A stretch of DNA of 64,000 bases from Sabethes cyaneus (taxonomy: Eukaryota; Arthropoda; Insecta; Diptera; Culicidae), in assembly GCF_943734655.1 (NCBI RefSeq), contig NC_071355.1, positions 29,920,964-29,984,963 on the forward strand, given 5' to 3'. Below the pieces are notes generated by a model. It saw nothing but the letters and a program-made list of their open reading frames with translations, was not told the DNA's origin and ran no database searches. Position 1 is the first letter of the stretch. The number at the start of each line of letters is the position of its first letter. The translations under genes and the position numbers were made by a program. This document shows, piece after piece, positions 48,701 to 57,039 of this stretch.

Positions 48701-51700
48701 ATTTACTTACATTTTCATCAGCCGTGTAGCTCTATGTTGTTTGGTTTATGAGATATGAGTTTTTGATTATTCAGGAAAACCGAGCTATTCAGTCAAAACT
48801 TCATGTAATCATGAAAATTTTACCATTTAAAGATTAAAAATTGACAAATAAGAAAAATATTTTGGAAAGGGAGGAAGCTGGGGCTCTCGCATCCACGCTC
48901 CTTCGGTTGGTACCCGAAGGTTTTACTCACTTAACTACTGCCGCCCGTCACATTAGGTAGTCTGATAACTAATTTTGGTTTATCCTCCCAATTCTTTAAT
49001 TCCCCGTTCCGTATATGCATCACACACTTCCCATGCGACGATATTACTTTTGTTTAATTGCTCTTTGTTTATACCACCGAGAAGATAGTTTGTTTTCAAA
49101 TCGGTCAGTGCGATAAAAATTGCACTTGAAATTATGCATGAAAGTGGACGTTGAAATTAGGCTACAAATTAGTGAACTTGAAGTAGAAATTGAAATTGGA
49201 TTTAAATTGCACTTAAAATTGTATGTATTTTGAATTGTTGAAGTCCAACTAGGCTTAAAATAGGATTTGAAATCTGTCTTGAAATTAGGTATGAAATTAG
49301 AATTGAATTTGAACTTGAAAATAAGTTTAAATTAGGTTGAATCTAAACTGGAAATTACACAATTCATTCATCGTAGAAATTATTTTGCTTTACATTAAAT
49401 TTTACAGAAAAGGTGGGGCACGTGCCCCAGTGTGCCACATCCGGGGCACGCCGGAATTTCAAATAATCCTTCGATCACTCCAAGTGTTCAGAAATTTTAA
49501 ACGATGCTTCAACCAAATCCTTTCCTTCCATTTGTCTAGATTACCGATGATGGGTCTTCCGCTCGTACCGGGTCTCGGAATGAACGTTCCACCGCCGAAC
49601 CTGCTGATGGGTGCCGCCGCCGGCGGTATGAACAATCCGCCTCCGCTGCCCATGGGGGCCGGCTTCGGCGTGCTACCGCCTCCTCCTCCGGCACACATCG
49701 GCGGAGGTATGGCTACCGGCGGTGACGAGATGGACATCGAAATGGAAGACGAAACCCCCAATCACGGACCGGGTCCCAACATACCGCCACCGATGCATCC
49801 GCATCCGGCCGGTATGCCACCGGCTAATTTGCCATTCTTTAATCAGCCCCCGCCGCCATTGTTGCCGCCGAATCCAGCAGCAGCAGCCGCAGCAGTAGCT
49901 GCTGCTGCAGCTGCCGTCGGAGGGATTCCGTTCGGTGGAGGAAATGATGATGATCGGGAACAGAATAGGCACCGCCAGCAGCAGGCTGGCGGGGGGCGTA
50001 ATCGTGAAGAGTTTGATCGTCGCGGTAGTCGTGACCGCGAGCGAGAGCGAGATCGTGATCGTGGCGATCGGGATCGTGAACGGGACCGTGGAGGACGTGG
50101 TGGAGATCGGCGTGACTTTAGCAATGATCGTGACGGAGGAGGTGGTGGTGGTGGTGGAGGACGTGGTAGAAGAAACTTCCGCGATGGGAATGAATCCCGT
50201 GGCGATTCCAGTGAGCCCCGTAGTGATGGGAATGAACGTGCCGAACGTTCCAGTCGTTGGGGTAATAATGAGCGTAACCGAGGTGGTCCACCGCAAGGCG
50301 GTCCCGGTGGCCCAGGGGGTCCCGGAGGTCCTGGTGGTCCTGGTGGGGATGGTGGCGCACGCGATGATAGGCCTCTGTCGGAGCGATTGCGTGAATTGGC
50401 GGAAAGAAGCGCCGGGGAAGCAAGCGGAGGTCAACCGCCGTTCGGCGGTGGAGGCGGTGGTGGTGGCGGAAGGAATTTCAGAGGTGGACGAAACATGAAT
50501 AATAATGATGGTGGTGATGGTGAGAGGAAAATTCTGGCTTTTTTATGTTGAGCTTGAAACTGATTGTGTTTTTCACTTCAATTATCAGATTTTAACCGCG
50601 GCGGAGGAGAAGACTTCGGACGTCGTGGTAATTTCCAGCAGGGTGGGCGGTTCAATAATAACAACAATAATAACCAGCGTGGTGGCGGCCGGTTCAACAA
50701 CCGTGGTGGTCCAGGATTCATGCAGAACCGACGAGGTGGCGGTGGTGGTGGTCCAGGTTAGTTGGTGTAGTTTTTGTTTTCAATGCTAGAACTTGTTGGT
50801 ATAGAAAAACCTAACTTATATTATTATTTGTTTGTTTTTCACTTCTATTTTTACAATTTTCCGTTTTACAAAGAAGGCGACATGCAACCAATGAATATTA
50901 TGGAGCTGCTGAATATGAATTTGTTCCCTAACAATGACCAACAGCAAGGATGTGATGATGACGACCAGCAACAGCAATTCTTTGACCGTGGAGGTGGTCA
51001 AGGTGGTGGTGGAGGTGATTTCAATAATCGTCGCTCGAATAATTGGAATGATGGAGGAGGCCGTGGTGGTGGTAATCGTGGAGGACGTGGTAATTGGAGA
51101 GATAATAACGACGGTAACAACGGCGGTGGCGATAATAACGATAGACAAGGAGGTGGTCGTTTTGGACGCCGTGATCAAAGAAACCAAAATCGTCGCGGTG
51201 GTGGCGGTCGCGATGGCGGCGGCGGTGGCGGTGATCATCAGGACGAACAACCACAACAGAACTGGGATCAGCCACAGCAGCAATCCGGTGGCGGTGGTGG
51301 TGGTCGTGACCGCGGTGGTAGAGGAGGAGGCAATACTGGAAAGAAGTGGGACGACATCGATGATTCATGGGATACTGAGGCGGATATGGTTCCGATTCCA
51401 GTCCACCATCCAAAGCCACAGCAGTCGTCACGCGGCAATGAATCACAACATCGTGAACAGCAACAGCATGAGGACAAACAGTCTCATTCCCCACAACATC
51501 AGGGCTCACAGCAGTTCGAACCAGATCAAAACGAAAGACAAAACGTAAGCGAGCAACAAGGTGCTGGCGACGTCCCAGCTCCATCGCAAGCTGAGGAAAG
51601 ATCACAAGAACAACCCCATCAGGACCCGGAGCCACCAAGAAAGCGCGGAGGAACTCCGCTGTTCGATGAAAGCCGTGACATTGTCAGAAATCCTAGCCCA

Positions 51701-51964
51701 CCGAGGCAAGAACCTGAACCAGAACGAGAATGGCGACAACCATCGCCAGTTCAGGAACAGCAGCATCAGGCCGCACCTCAGCTGTACTCGCCATCACCGC
51801 CACCCCAGGCACGGGAAGCGGAATCTGCTGCTCCAGCTCCAGCTGTATTTAGTAACCCAGAGCCACCAGTGGAACAACCGAACCCGGAACCGGCACCGGC
51901 ACCGACTCAAGTCGCTGAACCGCAAGAAGCTGCTCCATCTGAAGCACCCGCAGATGATGCTTGA
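18004..51964 (+). CDS. SCAF8: SCAF8/SCAF4-like RNA polymerase II CTD-binding SR-related protein
   Basis: Twelve GT-AG exons: 18004-18033, 18226-18516, 28278-28544, 28608-29009, 29135-29195, 29289-29344, 40287-40608, 40854-41129, 41197-41464, 49540-50519, 50589-50756 and 50874-51964. All phases close to give 1403 codons plus TGA. Residues 1-140 form a CTD-interacting domain, with the conserved blocks KPPISKAKM, GLYVIDSIVRQSRHQFG and VLNLWQKN. Residues about 370-475 are an RS/RD-rich stretch. An RRM follows from 478, with RNP2 LWVGHL at about 482 and RNP1 RGCAFIVM at 515-522, then YIPWNKL. The remaining 740 residues are Pro/Gly-rich, RGG/RD-rich and finally Gln/Pro-rich. In vertebrates SCAF4/SCAF8 bind phosphorylated Pol II CTD in the nucleus and prevent premature polyadenylation (family knowledge). 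The start is chosen because METVRVFNQE aligns with the family N-terminus. It looks intact. Confidence 0.93.
19570..19800 (+). mobile_element. Jockey-like reverse transcriptase fragment
   Basis: The plus frame at 19577-19789 reads GVPQGSVLEPMLFCSYINGI and then MYVNDLQLYI. These correspond to RT motifs of Jockey/CR1-type non-LTR elements. The catalytic YADD box is changed to YVND and the flanks are out of frame, so it is dead. Confidence 0.7.
20320..21880 (-). mobile_element. RTE-like non-LTR polymerase fragment, frameshifted
   Basis: Minus-strand pieces in different frames follow the order of an RTE-like polymerase. They are a linker (21866-21585), then ATSDKIF and DFKAAYDTVIRGQIW (21181-20945), QGDGLFCMLFNITLEGAIR and GFADDFNFIA (20979-20719), and the tail RWAGQVVRMPNDNAMKTVL (20627-20367). 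Catalytic residues survive in places, but several frameshifts and stops separate them. Confidence 0.8.
21990..23465 (-). mobile_element. Jockey-like non-LTR fragment (endonuclease C-term to RT start)
   Basis: The longest open piece is 23170-22355. It reads RTLDLCFVSDEL (end of an APE-type endonuclease) and then an Arg/Lys-rich linker ending in SHFNNVFTNEH. The adjoining minus frames add WVAITTVDAILYLCVVYIPP upstream and DGIPSIILKRC downstream, the usual entry to a Jockey-clade RT. The RT core is missing. Confidence 0.75.
23474..23880 (-). mobile_element. Non-LTR 3' end with (TAAGA)n tail, copy 1
   Basis: On the minus strand this ends in CGTTAGTGTGAG followed by ATAAG units (plus strand ATCTT, about 23474-23496). 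A homologous segment with the tail ATTAG lies at 42945-43160. Both share the same sequence around CAACTGCGCAGCATGTACCG and, further in, a GCGCC...TCGCTCTCTGAAA block. A short tandem tail after a conserved UTR is typical of non-LTR retrotransposons. The family is not assigned. Confidence 0.55.
24890..26334 (-). other. Degenerate repeat-derived region with ORF1-like remnant
   Basis: The minus frame 26334-26080 (84 aa) begins with a coiled-coil-like stretch (ISELKDEIVRNNNEVAKLAD) followed by a basic Arg/Pro-rich tail, as seen in some retrotransposon ORF1 proteins; this is inference. Further left the frames are broken. Two similar segments (about 25270-25325 and 25598-25650, sharing AGGACCGGGACGACTG) are partial direct repeats. 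Confidence 0.35.
26340..26700 (-). mobile_element. RTE-like endonuclease fragment
   Basis: The minus frame 26694-26452 reads FYARLEAMYDSC...DIKIVYGDMNAQVG. This is the GDxNAQVG motif of the APE endonuclease in RTE-like elements (annotated in insects as craniofacial development protein 2-like). Only this short piece remains. Confidence 0.7.
26780..27110 (-). mobile_element. Jockey-like reverse transcriptase fragment
   Basis: The minus strand near 27110-27005 reads HGTPQGCNLGTLLFTLFIKG, the PQGSxLGPLLF motif of RT. Further on, ADGLKLF occurs in another frame in place of the ADDLKLF box. Multiple stops. It is not an open frame of useful length, so it was identified by motif. Confidence 0.6.
30930..31400 (+). 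mobile_element. RTE-like fragment
   Basis: Plus frames contain IPEEWTVGVVCPIY (about 30935-30980) and FLGFADDFDVIAVNFTIAEL (31185-31250), both polymerase motifs of the RTE-like family. The intervening sequence is scrambled or deleted. The FADD box is preserved in a fragment with no start. Confidence 0.6.
31900..33830 (-). mobile_element. Jockey-like non-LTR fragment with RT
   Basis: Minus frames include DVFYTDLSAAFDKLNHQ and GIRQASHLGPLFFFIYFNDV (32682-32356), followed by the RT thumb/connection region SEKCEVITFSRKLNS and SIKDLGILLDSKF (32250-31987). Upstream, 33000-33830 corresponds to linker and endonuclease in broken frames. It is separated from the ordinary YADD box by frameshifts and is non-functional. 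Confidence 0.75.
34059..35480 (-). mobile_element. RTE-like polymerase fragment
   Basis: Largest RTE-like relic here. Minus pieces 35199-34831 (linker, EKWKQHYDEQLNG), 34795-34220 (191 aa with GVICPIYKKGDKLNCENYRA, GSYQAGLMEGRSTTDQIF and DFKAANDRVNRPEL) and 34334-34059. The box expected as FAAYD reads FKAAND, and the YADD box reads FVNDVD, so the active site is lost. Frames shift near 34330 and 34810. Confidence 0.82.
37060..38350 (+). mobile_element. RTE-like polymerase fragment
   Basis: Plus-strand pieces in order: FFDEHLNGVDAEGGETEVNL (about 37085), EVKREIGFRKTNKAAGK (about 37190), WTEGVVCPTYKK and GNYQAGFMGDRAATDQIFNI (37258-37536), then the C-terminal MYKTLIRPAVPYGLET and FERKVLRTIFGRVQ block (37851-38237). 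The RT palm is deleted between about 37620 and 37660. Confidence 0.8.
38350..38830 (-). mobile_element. RTE-like fragment, opposite strand
   Basis: Read on the minus strand this corresponds to the GVICLIYKKGDKLDCENFRT to RT-finger part of an RTE-like polymerase. It parallels 34380-34800 at the DNA level (TTGTCGCCCTTCTTGTAGAT and CCACTCCTCCGGTAGT). It abuts the plus-strand fragment tail-to-tail. Confidence 0.65.
41820..41935. mobile_element. 116-bp palindromic element with AATA duplication
   Basis: The arms CTACTATGCATATTTATTCT and its partner (one difference in the first 20) extend for about 37 bp into a short loop. AATA is present on both sides (41816-41819 and 41936-41939), consistent with a 4-bp target duplication. 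Confidence 0.7.
42190..42600 (+). repeat. Pyrimidine-rich block 1
   Basis: Strongly T/C-biased plus strand, made of degenerate TTTTCTGTTTTCC-like units. No clean period can be assigned by eye. Confidence 0.7.
42697..42782. repeat. (TG)n microsatellite
   Basis: About 43 uninterrupted TG units within intron 9; in the transcript this is a UG repeat. Confidence 0.97.
42945..43160 (-). mobile_element. Non-LTR 3' end with (ATTAG)n tail, copy 2
   Basis: Homologous to 23474-23880, with a pentamer tail (plus strand TCTAA) followed by CTCACACTAACGCAACC and the block CAACTGCGCAGCATGTACCG. It then jumps by deletion to the GCGCC...TCGCTCTCTGAAA block. Confidence 0.55.
43620..44580 (+). repeat. Pyrimidine-rich block 2, about 1 kb
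   Basis: Degenerate tandem-like array of T/C-rich units with recurring TTTTTCCTCTTTTTCTGT. A (TTCAG)n run of about five units lies at 44450-44476. Purines are scarce on the plus strand throughout. Confidence 0.75.
45209..48297. mobile_element. Non-coding element with CAGG(G)TGGCCACTCA ends
   Basis: The ends are inverted (CAGGTGGCCACTCA at the left, reverse of CAGGGTGGCCACTCA at the right). Each is followed inward by A-rich segments with repeated CCGGG (AACCGGGAAAAAGCCGGG type). About 3.1 kb, without any coding frame I can recognise. The superfamily is undetermined and no target duplication is obvious. Confidence 0.55.
46612..46745. repeat. Imperfect palindrome
   Basis: GCGTATACGATGTATTCCGT...GTTATTCGTATAAC pairs with a diverged inverted copy ending at about 46742. 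It lies inside the 45209-48297 element and may be a small nested foldback element. Confidence 0.45.
49115..49345. repeat. Degenerate TTGAAATTA repeat
   Basis: Irregular repetition of TTGAAATTA/GAACTTGAA-like 9-12-mers across about 230 bp near the end of intron 9. Confidence 0.6.
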
Positions 51965-52598
51965 ATTGTGTAACCTGAAGACACACAAAGCAGGTATTCA
52001 ATATGGAAACAAAATTAAAATTGCAAGTTTTTTCAAATAGATGTCTAGAACTAATTGCAATAGCTAAATTCTCTCATCTTGCAAAGTGAAGGTCATTTAA
52101 TTTGTTTTTGAACTACCTAATCAATTGTTTTTCTTTGTTTTCTAAAGAGTTAATCCCAAAAGGTTTGAAGGATTAACTTACTTTCGGATTTTAAAACTTA
52201 TTGAAACGTTGAATAGGGCCTGCATATATTTATTAGTCAATCAATCGCAATGATTTTTTTTTCATGCAAGCAAAAATTGATGAAATTACACCTACCTTTT
52301 TGATGATGAGAACGTAGAGGATATAATAGTTTGAATTTAGTAGTTTTTACTCACCCAAATCGGAGAAGTGCGCATTGAAATAAACACACACTTCGACTAC
52401 CAACCAACTATTTCTATATATATACGCTAATCTTTGAACAATGTTTATCGATAACTGAAATCAAGGAATTCGGTCTGTGATATTTTGTGCAAGTGAAACC
52501 TTTTAGTAGTTGCATTTTATCATCATTTTTAGTTCAGGTTGTGAAAAATCGTTCATAATTGGACTTTAGATAAGACGCAAAAAAAAGAAAACGGAAGA

Positions 52599-52604
52599 AA
52601 TAAA
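52599..52604 (+). terminator. Candidate polyadenylation signal of the SCAF8-like gene
   Basis: AATAAA 635 bp past the stop codon. Other AATAAA hexamers occur (for example near 53241), so the used site is not certain. Confidence 0.3.
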
Positions 52605-53690
52605 TCATTGAAGAGATTATAACCGGGAAGTTTGCTTGTTTGCCGTCAAAGTAAAAAGAGCAGAAAGAACAGAACAGGATTAGAACTTAAAGCTAGCTAA
52701 CTAACTGTCACGAAATTAGTGGAACGAAGCGCTAAAGGTAGGTGTTTAACCATCTCTGCGTGGGAAACTCGCCGAGGGACGAAGCCACATCGCGTTCGTC
52801 TACTGCCAGCAGTCGGAGTCGGAGAGAGGAGTTGGAAGAAATAGACTCGCGCTTGCACTCGAGTTGAGTGACTTGTGCAAGGTACTGTGAACAAAGCTTT
52901 TGCCCCCTATATTGGTATCATCAGATGATTTTATTACGTTTGTTAGGTTCTATAACTGTATGTATTACAAGCAAAAATGTATAATAGTAATTACGTAAGC
53001 AAATGCCGAAGATTTTTCAACCGGATTGTGGCAGAAAAAATTGCAACAGGCAAACCGTACTAGACAGGAAATGATGAAAATGCACTACCTAAATGACACG
53101 AGATCGCAAAATATCACAATGACTACAACAGTTTTTGACCATATTTGATCGCACGCATATAGTTATATATCTGCTCCCTACTGAAGGGACAATCATGGAT
53201 AGATAACCTTTTATAACGATAAGCAACAACATATTTCAACAATAAATAAACATCTTTACGTTACTCTAGCGAGTGGTTGAAAATGCTCAACCGAATCTTT
53301 CATTACCTTTGATGGTCTCGTTGCTTCCCCCTCAATTGATTTCCCTTTCCCTTGTTCCCTTTTCATTCTACAGCTTGCTTGCATACCGCAAGCAAATAAT
53401 AGAAACACTTTACCCATGTTTGCAAGCAAAATTTGGAAAAGGTCATGCACGGAACACGTCTGGGGGATTGGGATTGGGAGGAGAGACTGTAAAAGTCAAT
53501 AGAACCGTAGTAGAAAACTAGTCCAGCAATTGTCCTAAGCACTAACAGTTGGCTGCGAAGTCCAAAAGAACCTGTACCTGCCCAGACGGAAAGGGCCAAA
53601 TAAGAAACGTGGACTTTTTTTTTGCTTTGCCATTGCGGGAATTTGGGAAGTTGATTATTTCAGAAGAGTAGCTGGTAGGGTGACGCCTTA
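52605..53690. other. Downstream region, no gene seen
   Basis: 3' UTR remainder and intergenic sequence. Short open frames show no domain. Confidence 0.3.
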
Positions 53691-53699
53691 TCATAGCAT

Positions 53700-54210
53700 A
53701 TGCATAAAGGACATCGACTCGAGTGTAAAAACTATCGAGGCATTGGTCAATTCGGCCTATAAGGTGCTTTCCCGTATCCTCTTTTCTGTAGATTGAGACC
53801 GTTAGTGGAATCCTTCGGATCCAGATGTTTACCCTGCGTCGGTTAGTTACTAGACAAGTTCGGGGAGTTTGTGGACTTTAAGGCGGCATACGATTCAGTC
53901 AAACGAAATGAGCTCTGGCACAGAGGGCTCGGACCAATGCGAATGTCAAAGCGCGTGGGGCTGAATTTAGAGTAGCCAGGTTGGCGCTCAACAAAGAGGT
54001 TAGGCGCAGTAAGAAATCCTGTTTTCAGGAGCTATACCGTGATGCGGATTCAAAGCCTATAGTCTCTGTAATCTACTCCGCAGCTGCAAGCCATTGTGGA
54101 AGGGTTTTTTCCGAAATTGGATTCAGGGATGTGGCCTACGACCCCGTATGGTCAAGTGAATGGCACCCTCACTCCGGTCGCAAATTGCGGCTGACACCCA
54201 ACTAGCAGTT
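53700..54210 (+). mobile_element. Non-LTR (RTE-like) fragment
   Basis: The plus strand near 53870-53920 reads FVDFKAAYDSVKRNELW, an RT motif of RTE-like elements. It follows remnants of the AYKVLSRIL region. Frames are broken by several stops. Confidence 0.6.
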
Positions 54211-54427
54211 TCATATGTATTTTAAGATTACAAATGAGAATCTTGTACCGATATGTATCCAACAAAATCGTATTCGACCCGCTTATTCCGCGCGCTCTGA
54301 GGAATAATTTCAAGTGATACACTTATATAGGCATTTCTATACGACAAAATCCGATTAAGCCCGACCAGCTTTATACAGCTATACAACTTTGTGCTGAAAA
54401 TCGTATGTTTGTCAGCTACTATCATTA

Positions 54428-54640
54428 TTGTCAATTGCAAGAAAAATTGTACCATCCAAAGTGCGCAATCGCCCATAAAAGTGCTATTTTAGCTTAAATC
54501 GTTTCGGTCTCTTCGGCGCACTTATTGCTAGGAAGATAACGAAAAAGTGCGCCGAAGATACCGAAACGATTTAATGCAAAATAGCACTTTTATGAGCGAT
54601 ATCGCACTTTGGGTGGTATAATTTTCCTTGCAATTGACAA
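54428..54640. mobile_element. 219-bp family MITE, copy 2 (213 bp)
   Basis: Same ends as the element at 9194-9412, flanked by TA (54426-54427 and 54641-54642). The palindromic core contains GTGCGCCGAAGA and its inverted copy. Confidence 0.8.
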
Positions 54641-54729
54641 TATAAGCGATAAAGTTTTGCGCGCTAGATTAGGCTTTATTTATGGTTCCGAATTTGTTAA
54701 GAGTTATTTACGATAATCTTCGTACAGGG

Positions 54730-54915
54730 GTCTAAAAAAACGAAGAGAGTGCCCGATCCTGACGGGAATCCGAACGAGGCACTGACAACGACTATCCTCA
54801 AGCATATCCTGATTAGTTCAGAGAGACGCTTCAAAACGAATTTCCAGACAAATGGAAAATCCAAAGATTGGTACTGCTACCGAAGCCGGGGAAACCCAAG
54901 GGGTCGGTAAGAAAA
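54730..54915 (+). mobile_element. R1-like non-LTR fragment
   Basis: Plus frames read PDGNPNEALTTTILKH and then FPDKWKIQRLVLLPKPGKPK, the conserved entry to an R1-clade RT. It stops abruptly where the minus-strand Jockey-like fragment begins. Confidence 0.55.
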
Positions 54916-54919
54916 GCCC

Positions 54920-55368
54920 TGCATTTCGATGTATTCACCGCCATACCGTTAATATCACACCAGTTTTGAATAGTGGCCACGTCCCGCTGCAAATCATTGA
55001 AATCAAGCGACGATTTGACTGTCCGAAATATCTTGAGACCATCTGCGAACAGTAACTTTTCCACGATTCCAAGCAATCACAAATGTCATTTACAAACAGT
55101 ACAAAAATTAATGGTCCCAATATACTGCCTTGAGGCACTTTTATAGAAATATCGAAACAGCGCCGTTTTGTTACATGTATTTTAACGAATACACTACGAT
55201 CGGTCAAGTATGACGATATCCAATTGGTAATCCAATCCCGGAAACGGTTATGCGTTTCATTTTTTCGATTGCTAGTTTATAAGGCACCTTGTCAAAAGCC
55301 TTTGAGAAATCGAAATAAATTGCATCTACTTGTTGACGTTCTTCGATACTCTTGAGTACTTTAGTTGA
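54920..55368 (-). mobile_element. Jockey-like RT fragment
   Basis: Minus pieces: VDAIYFDFSKAFDKVPYKLA (55410-55204), KVPQGSILGPLIFVLFVNDI (55207-54935) and LFADGLKIFRTVKS, where the YADD box is ADG (55076-54831). Successive pieces are in different frames. The 5' side is cut by the 141-bp foldback element. Confidence 0.78.
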
Positions 55369-55509
55369 AGATAGAATTAACAAAAGGGCGAATGTCGCAA
55401 GCGTAAACAAACCGAGTGAGGGTTGATTTTCCTATGCTGGTCCAGCAAAAAATAACTCTCACTCGTTTTGTTTACGTTTGCGACATTCGCCCTTTTGTTA
55501 ATTCTATCT
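55369..55509. mobile_element. 141-bp foldback element, copy 2 (inverted)
   Basis: Identical length to the copy at 1979-2119 but reversed. Full-length hairpin. It interrupts or borders the Jockey-like RT relic. Confidence 0.8.
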
Positions 55510-55628
55510 AGCAGTTGAAAAATCGGAGAGGTTGTGCACAAGACACGACCGCATAGGTGACGTAGGACCACGTAAGCCTCTGTAGCGATAGTAGGATGTA
55601 TCCATGTATGTAATAATATGATTCTTCA

Positions 55629-57033
55629 TGTAGGGGAACAAAGGGCAAGACGACCACCCGGGGCAAAAGTGCCACTCTTCAGTTTTCCATGAAAACGACG
55701 TAGAATTTTAATATGGTTATTTTTTATGGTTTCTGAAGTGTCTTACAATATACCATAAGAAAATTCATCGATAAAAAATATAAACTCAGACATTAAAATG
55801 ATTTTGAAATTTTACTTTTTGAAAATTGCACAAAATGATAATGACTATGCCGAAAACAAGCATACTGAAATCTTATTTATCTTTATGTGTATTATTTTTG
55901 GTCTAACACATTAACTAGACCTAATTCCTATAGACAGAAGTTAAAATTCAACATTTCTCTACTAGTGGTCACAGGGATGGCACCTCCTCAGAAGAAAAAA
56001 AGAGAAGAGAAAAATTCAAACTGTGCTCAGTCTTCAACGCGATTTATTTTGCTCCGTTTCATTTTAACTGTGCTCTTTCTTGCTGAACGCAGTTGTATGA
56101 GCAACCGCACACTGTGCTACTCATTGAGGAGAATGTTAATACACTTTGAATAAGTTGATGCGATGCGCTGACGTATGACAACTACGGGTAGTTTTAACAT
56201 AGGTAGTGCGTTGAGAAAAAACGACGATTGTCAGTAGCGGTCATTGCCATCAGAAAAATATTAATCCATTAATGCAGTTGAATCATGATTCTTACATTTT
56301 AGTATATTCAGTTGAGTTTGGCTGCCCGTGAACGCAACTGCATCATATGGTTAGGCATGTCACAACGGCAACAGTGCGAAAAATGTTATTTAGATATGGC
56401 AACATTTGAATTCCCATACATTTGCTTCTTGACGCGTACCAACAGGAAAGTCCCATTATAAACAAAGGCAATTCTCCGCTAAGATTCAAAATATAACGAC
56501 TTTTGATTGTCTTGACGCCTCTGAGTCTATAGCTGCTGTACGCGCACCGGTTGTTTTGTTTCCAGGTTTACTGCTGTAGCTACCGAGAGGACCGGGAGCA
56601 AAACCGAAAGTTGCTCATTTAAAGAGCGCATTAAGAAATTTTTCTGCACGTCAGTTTTTCTCATTGTGTTTAGTCTGTTTCTTATTGTGTGGATTTACTT
56701 CTCATTTCTGAAAGCAGTTCTGCTCATTGTGTGGAACAAAAAAAGTTGCACTTTTTGCACAATGAGTGAGGAAATAACAAGCCTGAGTGGTCATTTTCCC
56801 CACCATAGTGGCACTTTTGCCCCGTACCTAATAATATCGAGCGAAAAAACATCTGAAACGAAAACGTTATTTTTTTCAATATTTATATTATTTTGATATT
56901 GAACTCACTGAAACTGTTTAGATTATACCCTCATCTAAGTTTTAAGCCTTTTCAGGTTGAATTCAATTGGTTCTTTTTACCCGTAATTAATTGAAAACAG
57001 TTAAGGTGTCCTTTATGCCCCGGGTCCCTACAT
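55629..57033. mobile_element. Possible TIR element with ATGTAGGG ends
   Basis: The left end ATGTAGGGGAACAAAGGGCA and the right end (reverse) ATGTAGGGACCCGGGGCATA are similar but not identical. Inner blocks GGGCAAAAGTGCCAC (about 55661) and GTGGCACTTTTGCCCC (about 56808) are inverted. No coding frame is recognised. Boundaries are tentative. Confidence 0.45.
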
Positions 57034-57039
57034 ACGTAA

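Larger units (their letters stand above)
41465..49539 (+). other. Intron 9 of the SCAF8-like gene (8.1 kb)
   Basis: Donor GT at 41465, acceptor AG at 49538-49539. It holds the small palindromic element, pyrimidine-rich blocks, (TG)n tract and long foldback described separately. No coding fragment is supported; long frames at 42293-44596 are by-products of the pyrimidine-rich composition (Phe/Ser/Leu only). Confidence 0.85.

Noticed and set aside
49673..50434. 253-aa minus-strand open frame opposite SCAF8-like exon 10
   Set aside because: Thr/Ile/Ser-rich shadow of the GGN/RGG-coding strand. The plus-strand exon has correct splice sites and fits the family.
50816..51638. Overlapping minus-strand frames opposite exon 12
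   Set aside because: Low-complexity shadows of the Gln/Gly-rich coding sequence.
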